The translations under genes and the position numbers were made by a program. Source: Spirochaetaceae bacterium (GTDB lineage Bacteria; Spirochaetota; Spirochaetia; Treponematales; Breznakiellaceae). From it: a DNA stretch of 6,223 nt. Below are positions 1-5,912 of this stretch, piece after piece; within the stretch, counting starts at the first letter, position 1; every line of letters begins with the position of its first letter. The notes beneath the pieces are model-generated. The model ran no database searches. It worked only from the letters and a program-made list of their open reading frames with translations, and was not told the origin of the DNA. The stretch is from assembly GCA_031284295.1 (NCBI GenBank), contig JAITAE010000189.1, positions 1 through 6,223 on the forward strand. Direction: 5' to 3'.

Positions 1-121
1 AGTCGAAGATGCTGCCGGCTGTGGCGCGGGACCAGGCTACCGCCCCCACAAACATCTTTAGCGCCCTGTCTACATCCCGCGCAAGCGCGGTATTCCGCCA
101 CCCCCCAATCGGTGGCCTCAT
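1..121 (-). CDS. Hypothetical protein, N-terminal part, cut by the window edge
   Basis: An open minus-strand frame starts at ATG 121-119, directly after an in-frame TAA, and stays open for 40 codons to the window edge. It begins MRPPIGGWRNTALARD and continues with a plausible amphipathic stretch containing RALKMFVGAVAW. I do not recognise a family. Forty open codons in GC-rich DNA can occur by chance, and the first 15 codons overlap two stem-loops and part of a repeat box, which argues against an ordinary conserved gene start. The only purine-rich stretch upstream (AGGGA) lies about 12 bases from the ATG, further than usual. It is on the same strand as the guanylyltransferase gene and 80 bases downstream of it. 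It could be a real small gene, the fossil 5' end of a gene carried with the repeat, or non-coding. Confidence 0.3.
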   Translation of the reverse strand, partial: MRPPIGGWRNTALARDVDRALKMFVGAVAWSRATAGSIFD

Positions 122-140
122 TTAATCAGTACTTCCCTAG
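114..140 (-). repeat. Left copy of inverted repeat box
   Basis: Read on the minus strand, this 27-base stretch matches 5769-5795 on the plus strand at 22 of 27 positions. The last 16 bases (114-129, minus-strand CTGATTAAATGAGGCC) are identical. Most of the five differences are transitions. Directly outside the box (towards position 1) are two stem-loops: 97-102 with 111-116 (GCCACC/GGTGGC on the plus strand) and 77-82 with 85-90 (CCGCGC/GCGCGG). The first stem shares its inner bases with the box. The right copy has the same arrangement of box followed by two stem-loops, with different stem sequences. This looks like one member of a dispersed intergenic repeat family, but the family cannot be named from two copies. 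Confidence 0.6.
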
Positions 141-201
141 CCGCATCACAGCCGCGCCCCAGCCATATTTATGCGATTTTAAGCACGAAGCGTCCAGGCC
201 G

Positions 202-1326
202 CTATAGCAGCTTGTGGCAGCCGCTTGCTTTGATAAGTTCCACGACTTCCTTCACACGCTGGGTTTCGCCTTTTTTTGTAATCAGGACGGCGGGCGGGAC
301 GCCGTTCGCACCGTCACATATAACTACGATTAAGTTATCAACGCCGCAAAGCGCTACCGGTATTGAAGAATCGACAAAACACGACGCGCTGTCAACACAA
401 AAAACATTCTCTGTCCGGGGAACGGACAGACGCGCGTATTCGTCCCAGCTGCCTACGTCTGACCAGTCGAACACGGCCTCTGCCATGACGACCTTACCGC
501 ATTTTTCAGAAATGGCGACATCGAATGATTCGGGCCTAGTTTCATGGTACGCGGCATCAAGTCCGCGCCAGTGTTCCAGCACGCGGAGCCCGCCGCTGTC
601 TGTGTAAGACACTTCGGCGGGGGCGGATAATTTTTCAAACGGCGACAGAACATCGTGCGCGCTCTTTTTGAATTCCTTCAGGATAAAATCTGAGGAAAAC
701 GCGAACATTCCTGAATTCCAAAAAAAGTTACCCGCGCTCAAATATTTTTCAGCCGTGGTTTTGTCCGGTTTTTCGTGGAAAGATTTGACTGTAAAGATGC
801 CGCGTGACGAGGCCTCCGTTTCGGCGGCCTCTATGTAGCCGTAAGCGGTTTCGGCGTAACGGGGCGCTATTCCGAATACGGCAAGGCCGCCGCGCCGTAT
901 ATGAGGTACAAGTGACCGGGCCTGCTCTATGAAGGACGCTTCCGGTTCAATTATATGATCGCTTGTCAGCACGAGCATACTGCGCGGCGCGTCCGAGAAT
1001 CGTTCCGCGAATACGGCGGCGCAGGCAATGGCGGCGGCCGTGCCCTTTGCTTCCGGTTCCGGTATCAGTATCATCCTGCGTAAATCGTCCCCGCCGTAAG
1101 TGGTACAGATGTTTTTGATATGCGGGATATGCGCCCTGCCCGCCATGATTATCACGTTTGAGGTGCCCGGGCGGCTTGCCGCGAGTGCGCGGTCCAGCGC
1201 CGCGTGGAAAAAAGTTTTTTCTTTCTGATTTGGCAGCGGCAGGAATTGCTTTGGATGCTTCAGGCTGCTCGCCGGCCAAAGTCTTGTGCCGGAACCTCCA
1301 GCCATGATAACTGAACAATCAAACAT
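202..1326 (-). CDS. manC: Mannose-1-phosphate guanylyltransferase (GDP-mannose pyrophosphorylase)
   Basis: Cytoplasmic enzyme that joins mannose-1-phosphate and GTP to give GDP-mannose and pyrophosphate, the activated mannose (and precursor of fucose or rhamnose sugars) for surface polysaccharides and glycans. The 374-residue protein has the nucleotidyltransferase signature at residues 8-29 (MAGGSGTRLWP, then KHPKQFLPL), GTAAAI at 95-100, the metal-binding SDH at 122-124, AYGYI at 161-165, FHEKPD at 183-188, FFWNSGMF at 201-208 and FDWSDVGSW at 286-294. These are the family landmarks in the right order. It is the short form, with no C-terminal phosphomannose isomerase cupin domain as in the bifunctional ~470-residue enzymes. 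The ATG start leaves the usual few residues before the signature; its ribosome-binding site is weak (AGAAG about 8 bases upstream). It is divergent from the CBS-ACT gene and probably transcribed alone. No clear terminator hairpin is visible after the TAG. Confidence 0.95.
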   Translation of the reverse strand: MFDCSVIMAGGSGTRLWPASSLKHPKQFLPLPNQKEKTFFHAALDRALAASRPGTSNVIIMAGRAHIPHIKNICTTYGGDDLRRMILIPEPEAKGTAAAIACAAVFAERFSDAPRSMLVLTSDHIIEPEASFIEQARSLVPHIRRGGLAVFGIAPRYAETAYGYIEAAETEASSRGIFTVKSFHEKPDKTTAEKYLSAGNFFWNSGMFAFSSDFILKEFKKSAHDVLSPFEKLSAPAEVSYTDSGGLRVLEHWRGLDAAYHETRPESFDVAISEKCGKVVMAEAVFDWSDVGSWDEYARLSVPRTENVFCVDSASCFVDSSIPVALCGVDNLIVVICDGANGVPPAVLITKKGETQRVKEVVELIKASGCHKLL

Positions 1327-1575
1327 AATGACAACTTCTATTCATTATCGGCGCTCTCAACGCGTTTTTAAAGGCTGTGATCCTGTATGGAAATATAAAA
1401 CCCCGGATGGAAAACCACGGTTACGAACCGCCTACAAAAATATTCACTGTTCTTTTCAGTCGAATCAGACTATATTGTAGTAGAGTATTTTTGGAAATTC
1501 CGCATGGGTTTCCAGAGACATCTGGAAGAGAATCGCTGACGTATATGATAAATCGATTTTCTCAATGGGCAGGAT

Positions 1576-1605
1576 AAGATATGAAAACTTTAGTTTTCAT
1601 ATCTT
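1576..1605 (+). promoter_or_regulatory. 13-bp perfect stem-loop upstream of the CBS-ACT gene
   Basis: The arms 1576-1588 and 1593-1605 are perfectly complementary over 13 bp with a four-base loop (TTTA). The stem is AT-rich and ends 63 bases before the ATG. It is not followed by a T run on the plus strand, so it is not a standard intrinsic terminator. As DNA it is also a long palindrome and could be a binding site for a dimeric regulator. As RNA it could be a stabilising or regulatory leader hairpin. Which of these applies cannot be decided from the sequence. Confidence 0.5.
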
Positions 1606-1656
1606 CCCGACAGTTTCACTACGTTGCGCCGCATCAAATATTTTATGTAATCAGAG

Positions 1657-1662
1657 AAGGAG
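1657..1662 (+). promoter_or_regulatory. Ribosome-binding site of the CBS-ACT gene
   Basis: AAGGAG lies 6 bases before the ATG at 1669. It is a near-ideal Shine-Dalgarno match and fixes this start. Confidence 0.85.
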
Positions 1663-1668
1663 ACTACA

Positions 1669-2307
1669 ATGATAGTTAGCCGCGTTATGACAAAAAATCC
1701 GGTTTATACACACATCGAAGCTACCGTAAGCGAAGCGCGTTCTTTGATGGATAAAGAAAAAATTTCTCATCTGCCAGTGCTTGACAAAAACAGTCGTCTG
1801 GCGGGTATCGCGACAAAAAAAGATATGCTTAAGGCCGGCCCCTCGCTCGCTACCAGCCTGGATGTGTACGAGATCAGTTATCTTTTATCGAAACTTACCA
1901 TCGATAAGGTGATGACAAAAAAGGTTATCACGACTGTCGAAAACGAAGTTATTGAGGAAGCCGCGCGCATGATTGTGGATAATAATATCGGCAGCCTGCC
2001 GGTGATGCGCGGAAAACTTTTGGTAGGAATCGTAACGGTGAAGGACCTGTTCTCATCCTTTATCACGGCTTTCGGTGCGCGGCATACGGGTGTCAGAGTC
2101 AGCTTTGTTATGCAGGAAAAGCCCGGACAGCTTGCCAAACTCTGCTGCGCCCTCGCGGAAAAGGGCGGCAACATCGCCTCTTTCGTTACACAGGAGGGCG
2201 ATTACCTGTACGAACGCGGCGGCACCATAAAGGTTACCGGCATGGATATTGATGAAGTAAAGACCGTTTTCAATAAAGCGGGGGCCGAGATTCTGGATAT
2301 ACGCTAA
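1669..2307 (+). CDS. CBS-domain pair with C-terminal ACT domain, AcuB-like regulatory protein
   Basis: A 212-residue soluble protein built from two CBS motifs and an ACT domain. CBS 1 spans about residues 1-57 (opens with VMTKNPVYT, then HLPVLD and LAGIATKKDML). CBS 2 spans about 78-132 (DKVMTKKVITT, then SLPVM and VGIVTVKDL). ACT spans about 141-212 (GVRVSFVMQEKPGQLAKLCC, then GGNIAS). Paired CBS domains usually bind adenine nucleotides, and ACT domains usually bind amino acids or similar small ligands, so a ligand-sensing role is inferred. The same architecture is known from the AcuB family, named for acetoin utilisation in Bacillus, but the substrate or partner here is unknown and the name should not be carried over. 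There is no catalytic, membrane or DNA-binding part. It has a strong ribosome-binding site and its own leader, and it converges on the lol operon, so it is probably monocistronic and not functionally tied to its neighbours. Confidence 0.9.
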   Translation: MIVSRVMTKNPVYTHIEATVSEARSLMDKEKISHLPVLDKNSRLAGIATKKDMLKAGPSLATSLDVYEISYLLSKLTIDKVMTKKVITTVENEVIEEAARMIVDNNIGSLPVMRGKLLVGIVTVKDLFSSFITAFGARHTGVRVSFVMQEKPGQLAKLCCALAEKGGNIASFVTQEGDYLYERGGTIKVTGMDIDEVKTVFNKAGAEILDIR

Positions 2308-2329
2308 AGGTACTCTTCCGGTATCTTTA
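2305..2329 (+). terminator. Possible weak stem-loop at the end of the CBS-ACT gene
   Basis: The arms 2305-2313 and 2321-2329 pair over 9 bp with one G-T wobble around a 7-base loop. The left arm includes the TAA stop codon. No T run follows on either strand and the stem is AT-rich, so termination by it is uncertain. It is the only candidate in the 50-base gap between the convergent genes. Confidence 0.3.
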
Positions 2330-2343
2330 AGCGAAACAGGGTA

Positions 2344-2357
2344 GGGGGGGGGGGGGG
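2344..2357 (+). repeat. Homopolymer run of 14 G between convergent genes
   Basis: Fourteen consecutive G on the plus strand (C on the minus strand) abut the TAA stop (2360-2358) of the minus-strand permease gene. Runs of this length slip readily during replication, so length variation between cells or sequencing reads is expected. Because the run lies after the stop codons of both flanking genes, slippage would not change either protein. Confidence 0.9.
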
Positions 2358-3626
2358 TTAAAACTTCCGAAGCAGGTCGAGCGGGCGGCTCTTTCCGGCG
2401 CGGTTCGCGCAGAATACCGATGACGCGACGGAACAGAGAACGGTAAGGCAGCCTATCAACGCGACGCCTTTCCAGTCGATGATCACCGGTATCTCTTGCA
2501 GGTAAAAGCCCGGATCGAGTATCTTCACCGCGCCGCCGCGCAACAGTGAGCTTGCAAAACTCAAAACCGTCTCAAAACCGCGGATTATGCCGTTGATGTT
2601 GCAGCCTATAACGAGGCCCAGGGCGAGGCCGGGTATCGCGCCTGAGAGTCCGGTCAACAGGCTGCACCACAGAAATATGCGGCGCGTTTCGGAGGAGCTT
2701 GTGCCTACGGATTTTAGTACGGCTATGTCGCGCTGACGCTCTATCACCAGCATCGACACGGCCGAGGATACGTTGACGGCGGCAACGAGCACGATAAGCG
2801 CCATTATCAGCATCAGCATCTGCCGCGTTGATTCGTAGGAGCTGTACTGGGCGATCTGTAGTTCGCGCCAGGTGTAAACGGCCGCCAGGCCGCCTAGCTT
2901 AAACGAGATGTCGAAAGCTGTTTCGTCAGCCCTGTCGTAAGGCTCGTCTATCTTTACCACAAGAAAATCCCGCGAGATTTCCTTGCTCAATATACGGCTG
3001 CCGGCATTGTAACTGACTATGCACCATAGCGCGTCCAGTTCATGATAGCCCGACGAGACTATGCCTTTTACCGTGAACAGTGTGGTCCTGGGAATCGTCC
3101 TGCCGTCTTCGGCAACGCGCAGCGTCATAAGGCGGAGCGGACCGCCCACGACGGCGCCCACCTCGCGGGCAAGGTCTTCGCCGAGCATTATCTCGTTGTC
3201 CGCCTCGATCAGGCCGGAGCCGTCTATCACGCTGAGGTAGCGGCGGCTGCCCTCGTTCTGCCAGAACGAGGGCTCGACCGCGCGGATCGACGTGCCTGTC
3301 TTGCCCGCCGTGGAAAGAATAACCCCTATGCCGTCCATCTCGCGCCAAATACCGGTAAGGCCGCCCGTTTGCGCGTCAGCATCCAGCGCGGCGCTCAGTA
3401 CGGAAGCGTCCTCCAGCGGCGGGCGGGCCCAAATTTGCAGATGGCCCGTTCCAAGTTCCAAAAAGCGATCCGTTATGCCGCGTATCATACCGTCCGCGAC
3501 GATCATCGTAACCATGATCGGTATCAGGCTGAGCGCGATTCCCAGCGCCGCCCCCAGCAGGTAACGGTTTCCTTTGTTGCCCCGTCCCAACAGGTAACGG
3601 AACGCGATAAAGATTTGAGGATTAAT
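2358..3626 (-). CDS. lolE: Lipoprotein-releasing ABC transporter permease, LolC/LolE type (second permease)
   Basis: Inner-membrane subunit of the transporter that extracts lipoproteins for delivery to the outer membrane. Taken from ATT at 3626-3624 it has 422 residues, near the usual ~400-415. The first standard start, TTG at 3590, gives 410 residues but removes the conserved PQIFIAFRYLL, which aligns with SWIVFVAFRYI of the paralogue encoded upstream in the operon. In the 410-residue numbering there is a membrane helix at about 10-33, a periplasmic domain at about 40-255, and helices at about 257-283, 306-331 and 374-395. The FtsX-family coupling stretch ERQRDIAVLKSVG is at 284-296, after helix 2. 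The gene ends in the typical RPLDLLR. It overlaps the lolD stop by 5 bases if ATT is the start. The choice of lolE over lolC rests only on operon order, because two similar permeases are present. Confidence 0.88.
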   Translation of the reverse strand: MNPQIFIAFRYLLGRGNKGNRYLLGAALGIALSLIPIMVTMIVADGMIRGITDRFLELGTGHLQIWARPPLEDASVLSAALDADAQTGGLTGIWREMDGIGVILSTAGKTGTSIRAVEPSFWQNEGSRRYLSVIDGSGLIEADNEIMLGEDLAREVGAVVGGPLRLMTLRVAEDGRTIPRTTLFTVKGIVSSGYHELDALWCIVSYNAGSRILSKEISRDFLVVKIDEPYDRADETAFDISFKLGGLAAVYTWRELQIAQYSSYESTRQMLMLIMALIVLVAAVNVSSAVSMLVIERQRDIAVLKSVGTSSSETRRIFLWCSLLTGLSGAIPGLALGLVIGCNINGIIRGFETVLSFASSLLRGGAVKILDPGFYLQEIPVIIDWKGVALIGCLTVLCSVASSVFCANRAGKSRPLDLLRKF

Positions 3627-4308
3627 TTTTCAGCTCCGAAAGTATGCCGTCCGCAAGAATGTAACGGCGCAGGGCGCGGGCCGCGACATTCTCATCGTGC
3701 GTTACCACGATGAGTGTTTTACCCCACTTTTCCGCGGCATCGTACAGAATGCCGGCAACGAGGGCGGAGTTTTCCTTGTCCAGGTTGCCTGTCGGTTCGT
3801 CGGCAAGTATCACGGCGGGATCGTTCACGATTGAACGCGCCACCGCTACGCGCTGGCGCTCGCCGCCGGAAAGCTGCTGGGGCAGGTGGTCCGCGCGGTT
3901 CTCCATGTTCACATCGGCAAGCAGGGCGCGGGCCTTTTCCAGCGCCGCTTTTTTGGACGCGCCTGAAATGTAGGCCGGTAACATCACGTTTTCCAGCGCC
4001 GTAAAGTCGTTTAACAGGTAGTGAAACTGAAATATAAAGCCTACACTTTTGCGCCTGTAGCGCGTTAAATGCTTTTCCGTCAGCTTGTCGATCCTATTAT
4101 CATCCACAACCACCTCGCCTGAGTCCGCACGGTCCAGGCCGCCCAAAATGTTAAGCAGCGTACTCTTGCCGCTGCCGCTGCTGCCGGCAATGGAAACACT
4201 TGAACCCTGCGCTATGTTGAAATTCAATCCGCGCAGAATATGCAGGGTTTCCGCCGATGAACTGTAATCTTTAACTAGATCGTGTACTTTAACAATTATT
4301 TCTTCCAT
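3622..4308 (-). CDS. lolD: Lipoprotein-releasing ABC transporter ATPase
   Basis: Cytoplasmic ATPase that powers release of lipoproteins from the inner membrane, working as a dimer under the two permeases. All ABC motifs are intact in 228 residues: Walker A GSSGSGKST (42-50), Q-loop Gln94 within FIFQFHYLLNDFTALENV (91-108, very characteristic of LolD), signature LSGGERQR (146-153), Walker B VILADEP with catalytic Glu171, D-loop NLD (175-177) and switch His204 in VTHDE. Length fits the LolD/MacB group (~220-235). The ATG follows the lolC stop by 8 bases, and an AGGAAAAGG stretch spanning that stop serves as ribosome-binding site. Its TAA lies inside the probable start region of the next permease. 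An ATPase for another FtsX-type exporter is the alternative, but the two flanking LolC/E-type permeases favour LolD. Confidence 0.93.
   Translation of the reverse strand: MEEIIVKVHDLVKDYSSSAETLHILRGLNFNIAQGSSVSIAGSSGSGKSTLLNILGGLDRADSGEVVVDDNRIDKLTEKHLTRYRRKSVGFIFQFHYLLNDFTALENVMLPAYISGASKKAALEKARALLADVNMENRADHLPQQLSGGERQRVAVARSIVNDPAVILADEPTGNLDKENSALVAGILYDAAEKWGKTLIVVTHDENVAARALRRYILADGILSELKN
3634..3637 (-). promoter_or_regulatory. Ribosome-binding site for an ATT start of the second permease
   Basis: Minus-strand GGAG lies inside the last lolD codons, 7 bases before the ATT at 3626-3624. No comparable site precedes the TTG at 3590. The spacing supports initiation at ATT with coupling to the end of lolD translation. 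Confidence 0.5.
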
Positions 4309-4316
4309 GCCTTTTC

Positions 4317-5759
4317 CTATTCATAACGAAGCACTTCAGCCGGTTTAACGCTTGCCGCTTTTTTTGATGCCAGCCACGCGGCTGTGGCGGCTGATAAAAA
4401 TCCGAATAAAAATATCAGTACGACTTCGTGCGGTATTATGCGCGACGGAATCTCCTTGATATAAAAAACCGCCGGAGAAAAGACCGAAAAAGCGCCGTCA
4501 TACCAGCCGCCGCTGATGATTGACAGACCTTTTAATACAAGGTTTACGACCGTTTCTATCAGCGTAAAAAATTGTTTTATATGGGTTGATATTAACAGCG
4601 CCGGTATCATGCCGCTCAAGGCCCCCGTTAGGCCGATGATCACCCCGTTAAATGTAAATACGCATCTAATATCAAGCTCGCTCGCGCCTACAGAACGCAA
4701 AAGTCCGATTTCGTCCCTTTTTTCCAGTACAATTCTGCGCTGTCCCTGAAAGATATTTAACGCGACAACGATAAATATCAGGCCGACCAATACGAACATC
4801 ATCAATTTTTCCGTGCGCAACGCGCCGAAAAACGCCTTGTTATAGTCGCGCCAGGTTGAAACGCGCGGCGCGTTTTTTTTTGCGCCATCCGGCCCGGAAT
4901 TCAATCCCGATTCCGCGATAATACGATTTACCTGTTCAAGCGCTTCGTTCAGCCTCCAGCGGTTCTTCAACTTTATGCCCACCGTAAATGACGCGCCGTC
5001 CGTGTACTTCGCCGCCGCGTCTATATTTACAAAGGCCCAGCCTGTATCGTATTCGTAAAAACCTGTCCGGAATATACCCGCGACGGTAAAAAGCGAATCT
5101 TCCCCGCCTCCGTCCGCCTCGCCGCCGCCCTCAGGATCGCCGCTTGCAACAGGCAGAATATCCGCTATAGAAATGAATTCCATGCGGCTGCCGACACCCG
5201 CCCCGGCCCGCGCGGCGGCCTCCGCCCCGAGCAGAATCGTATTCTGCCCGTCTATGTCAAACGAGCCCCGCTCAACATCAATCTTCGACGCCATGCCGCT
5301 GTCTTTTGACAGAACATCCGCTGGCAGCGCCCGCAAAACGGCGAGCCCGGGATGCCTCATCGTACCTTCCGCGTCGCGCCTAAGTATCCCTTTCACTTCC
5401 CTAAACGGTACAACAGAGGCGGCTTCATCCATCCTTTCCATACGTTCCAGCACATCCGTCCTATCCGCCGGAAACGTGTCTATTCTGATGTGGTAGGACG
5501 ATACCTCCAGGATTGTTTCGACAAAGCCGAGTTGAAATCCGTTCATCACGGCTATGATGACGGTCAGCGCGAGGACACCTACGGCTATCCCCAGAACCGG
5601 CAGCACGGACGAGGCCGAGGAACGCCGCCCCTTCCTGTGTATATAACGGAACGCTACAAAAACTATCCATGACGGAAATTCAGTCTTTTTAATGGTTTTT
5701 TCCAATTTTTTCCCCGGCATTTTCCCATATCCACTATACCACCCGTTAGCGGGTTTCAT
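4317..5759 (-). CDS. lolC: Lipoprotein-releasing ABC transporter permease, LolC/LolE type (first permease)
   Basis: Inner-membrane subunit of the LolCDE transporter. The 480 residues are longer than the usual ~400-415. The layout is a polar N-terminal tail, FVAFRYI (34-40), membrane helix at about 52-73 ending in the family motif VMNGFQ (71-76), periplasmic domain at about 80-315, then helices at about 318-338, 368-390 and 445-465. The coupling stretch EKRDEIGLLRSVGAS is at 346-360 and the C-terminus is PAEVLRYE. The extra length comes from the N-terminus and from an acidic glycine-rich insert (GDPEGGGEADGGGED, 207-221) in the periplasmic domain. The ATG at 5759 has no ribosome-binding site. 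The ATG at 5720 (residue 14) has GGGA close upstream and gives 467 residues, so it is a credible alternative. This is the first gene of the operon. A run of nine A occurs at codons 293-296. Confidence 0.92.
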   Translation of the reverse strand: MKPANGWYSGYGKMPGKKLEKTIKKTEFPSWIVFVAFRYIHRKGRRSSASSVLPVLGIAVGVLALTVIIAVMNGFQLGFVETILEVSSYHIRIDTFPADRTDVLERMERMDEAASVVPFREVKGILRRDAEGTMRHPGLAVLRALPADVLSKDSGMASKIDVERGSFDIDGQNTILLGAEAAARAGAGVGSRMEFISIADILPVASGDPEGGGEADGGGEDSLFTVAGIFRTGFYEYDTGWAFVNIDAAAKYTDGASFTVGIKLKNRWRLNEALEQVNRIIAESGLNSGPDGAKKNAPRVSTWRDYNKAFFGALRTEKLMMFVLVGLIFIVVALNIFQGQRRIVLEKRDEIGLLRSVGASELDIRCVFTFNGVIIGLTGALSGMIPALLISTHIKQFFTLIETVVNLVLKGLSIISGGWYDGAFSVFSPAVFYIKEIPSRIIPHEVVLIFLFGFLSAATAAWLASKKAASVKPAEVLRYE

Positions 5760-5763
5760 GCAA
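5733..5763 (-). promoter_or_regulatory. Candidate promoter for the lol operon
   Basis: On the minus strand TTGCAT (5763-5758) and TATAGT (5738-5733) resemble sigma70 -35 and -10 boxes, though the 19-base spacing is longer than ideal. If it is used, transcription starts about 5 bases before the ATG at 5720, the 5759 ATG is not transcribed, and the shorter lolC start applies. A 5-bp stem (ACCCG/CGGGT, 5741-5754) lies between the boxes. Confidence 0.22.
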
Positions 5764-5768
5764 GGTGT

Positions 5769-5795
5769 CTAAGGCAACGCTGATTAAATGAGGCC
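5769..5795 (+). repeat. Right copy of inverted repeat box with two stem-loops
   Basis: Plus-strand match to the left box at 114-140 (22 of 27 bases; 16 identical at 5780-5795). Two stem-loops follow: 5797-5803 with 5807-5813 (CGCCAAC/GTTGGCG, loop GTA) and 5820-5824 with 5837-5841 (CTCCC/GGGAG, extended inside by AAC/GTT with a 2-base bulge). The first stem differs in sequence from that of the left copy, but in both copies its right arm includes TGGCG at the same distance from the box. The element sits between the lolC start and the terminator of the upstream glycine-rich gene. Confidence 0.6.
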
Positions 5796-5845
5796 GCGCC
5801 AACGTAGTTGGCGTCAGTGCTCCCCTAACCGTTGTTGGGAGGGCG

Positions 5846-5889
5846 GTATAAAAACAGCGCCGCCAAACAATCCCTTGTTTGGCGGCGCT
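5846..5889 (-). terminator. Intrinsic terminator of the glycine-rich gene
   Basis: The arms 5856-5870 and 5875-5889 form a perfect 15-bp stem with a GC-rich base and a four-base loop. On the minus strand the hairpin is followed by GTTTTTATAC, a run of five T. It begins 23 bases beyond the TGA stop of the minus-strand glycine-rich gene. It should insulate the lol operon from transcription entering from the right. Confidence 0.85.
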
Positions 5890-5912
5890 TGTCCGCGCGT
5901 GTCCTGAAAGCG

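Larger units (their letters stand above)
1327..1668. other. Gene-free divergent spacer with promoters and stem-loops
   Basis: About 340 bases lie between the divergent guanylyltransferase and CBS-ACT starts. No frame in it looks coding, and it is more AT-rich than the flanking genes. It must hold the promoters of both genes. The best visible plus-strand -10 candidate is TATATT at about 1471-1476, without a convincing -35 box, so I do not call a promoter. Two stem-loops are visible: a 7-bp one at 1510-1527 (TTCCAGA, loop GACA, TCTGGAA) and a 13-bp one at 1576-1605, listed separately. Both would lie in the leader of the CBS-ACT gene if transcription starts near 1480. I see no known riboswitch consensus. 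Confidence 0.6.

Noticed and set aside
212..607. A 131-codon plus-strand frame opposite manC
   Set aside because: It is antisense to a gene with all its catalytic motifs; its composition is low-complexity Ser/Thr typical of shadow frames.
1286..1577. Two short plus-strand frames (64 and 66 codons) in the divergent spacer
   Set aside because: They have no ribosome-binding site or conserved pattern, the two overlap in different frames, and the region is better explained as promoter and leader DNA.
2344..2357. The G14 run as a phase-variation switch of the permease protein
   Set aside because: The permease TAA stop precedes the run on the coding strand, so changes in its length cannot alter the reading frame of either neighbour.
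3042..3713. A 223-codon plus-strand open frame opposite the second permease and lolD
   Set aside because: It is antisense to two well-supported genes, has no family resemblance or ribosome-binding site, and is explained by the low stop density of GC-rich coding DNA.
5352..5672. Plus-strand open frames of about 100 codons opposite lolC, including 5173-5496
   Set aside because: They are shadows of the lolC coding sequence, with no recognisable domain.
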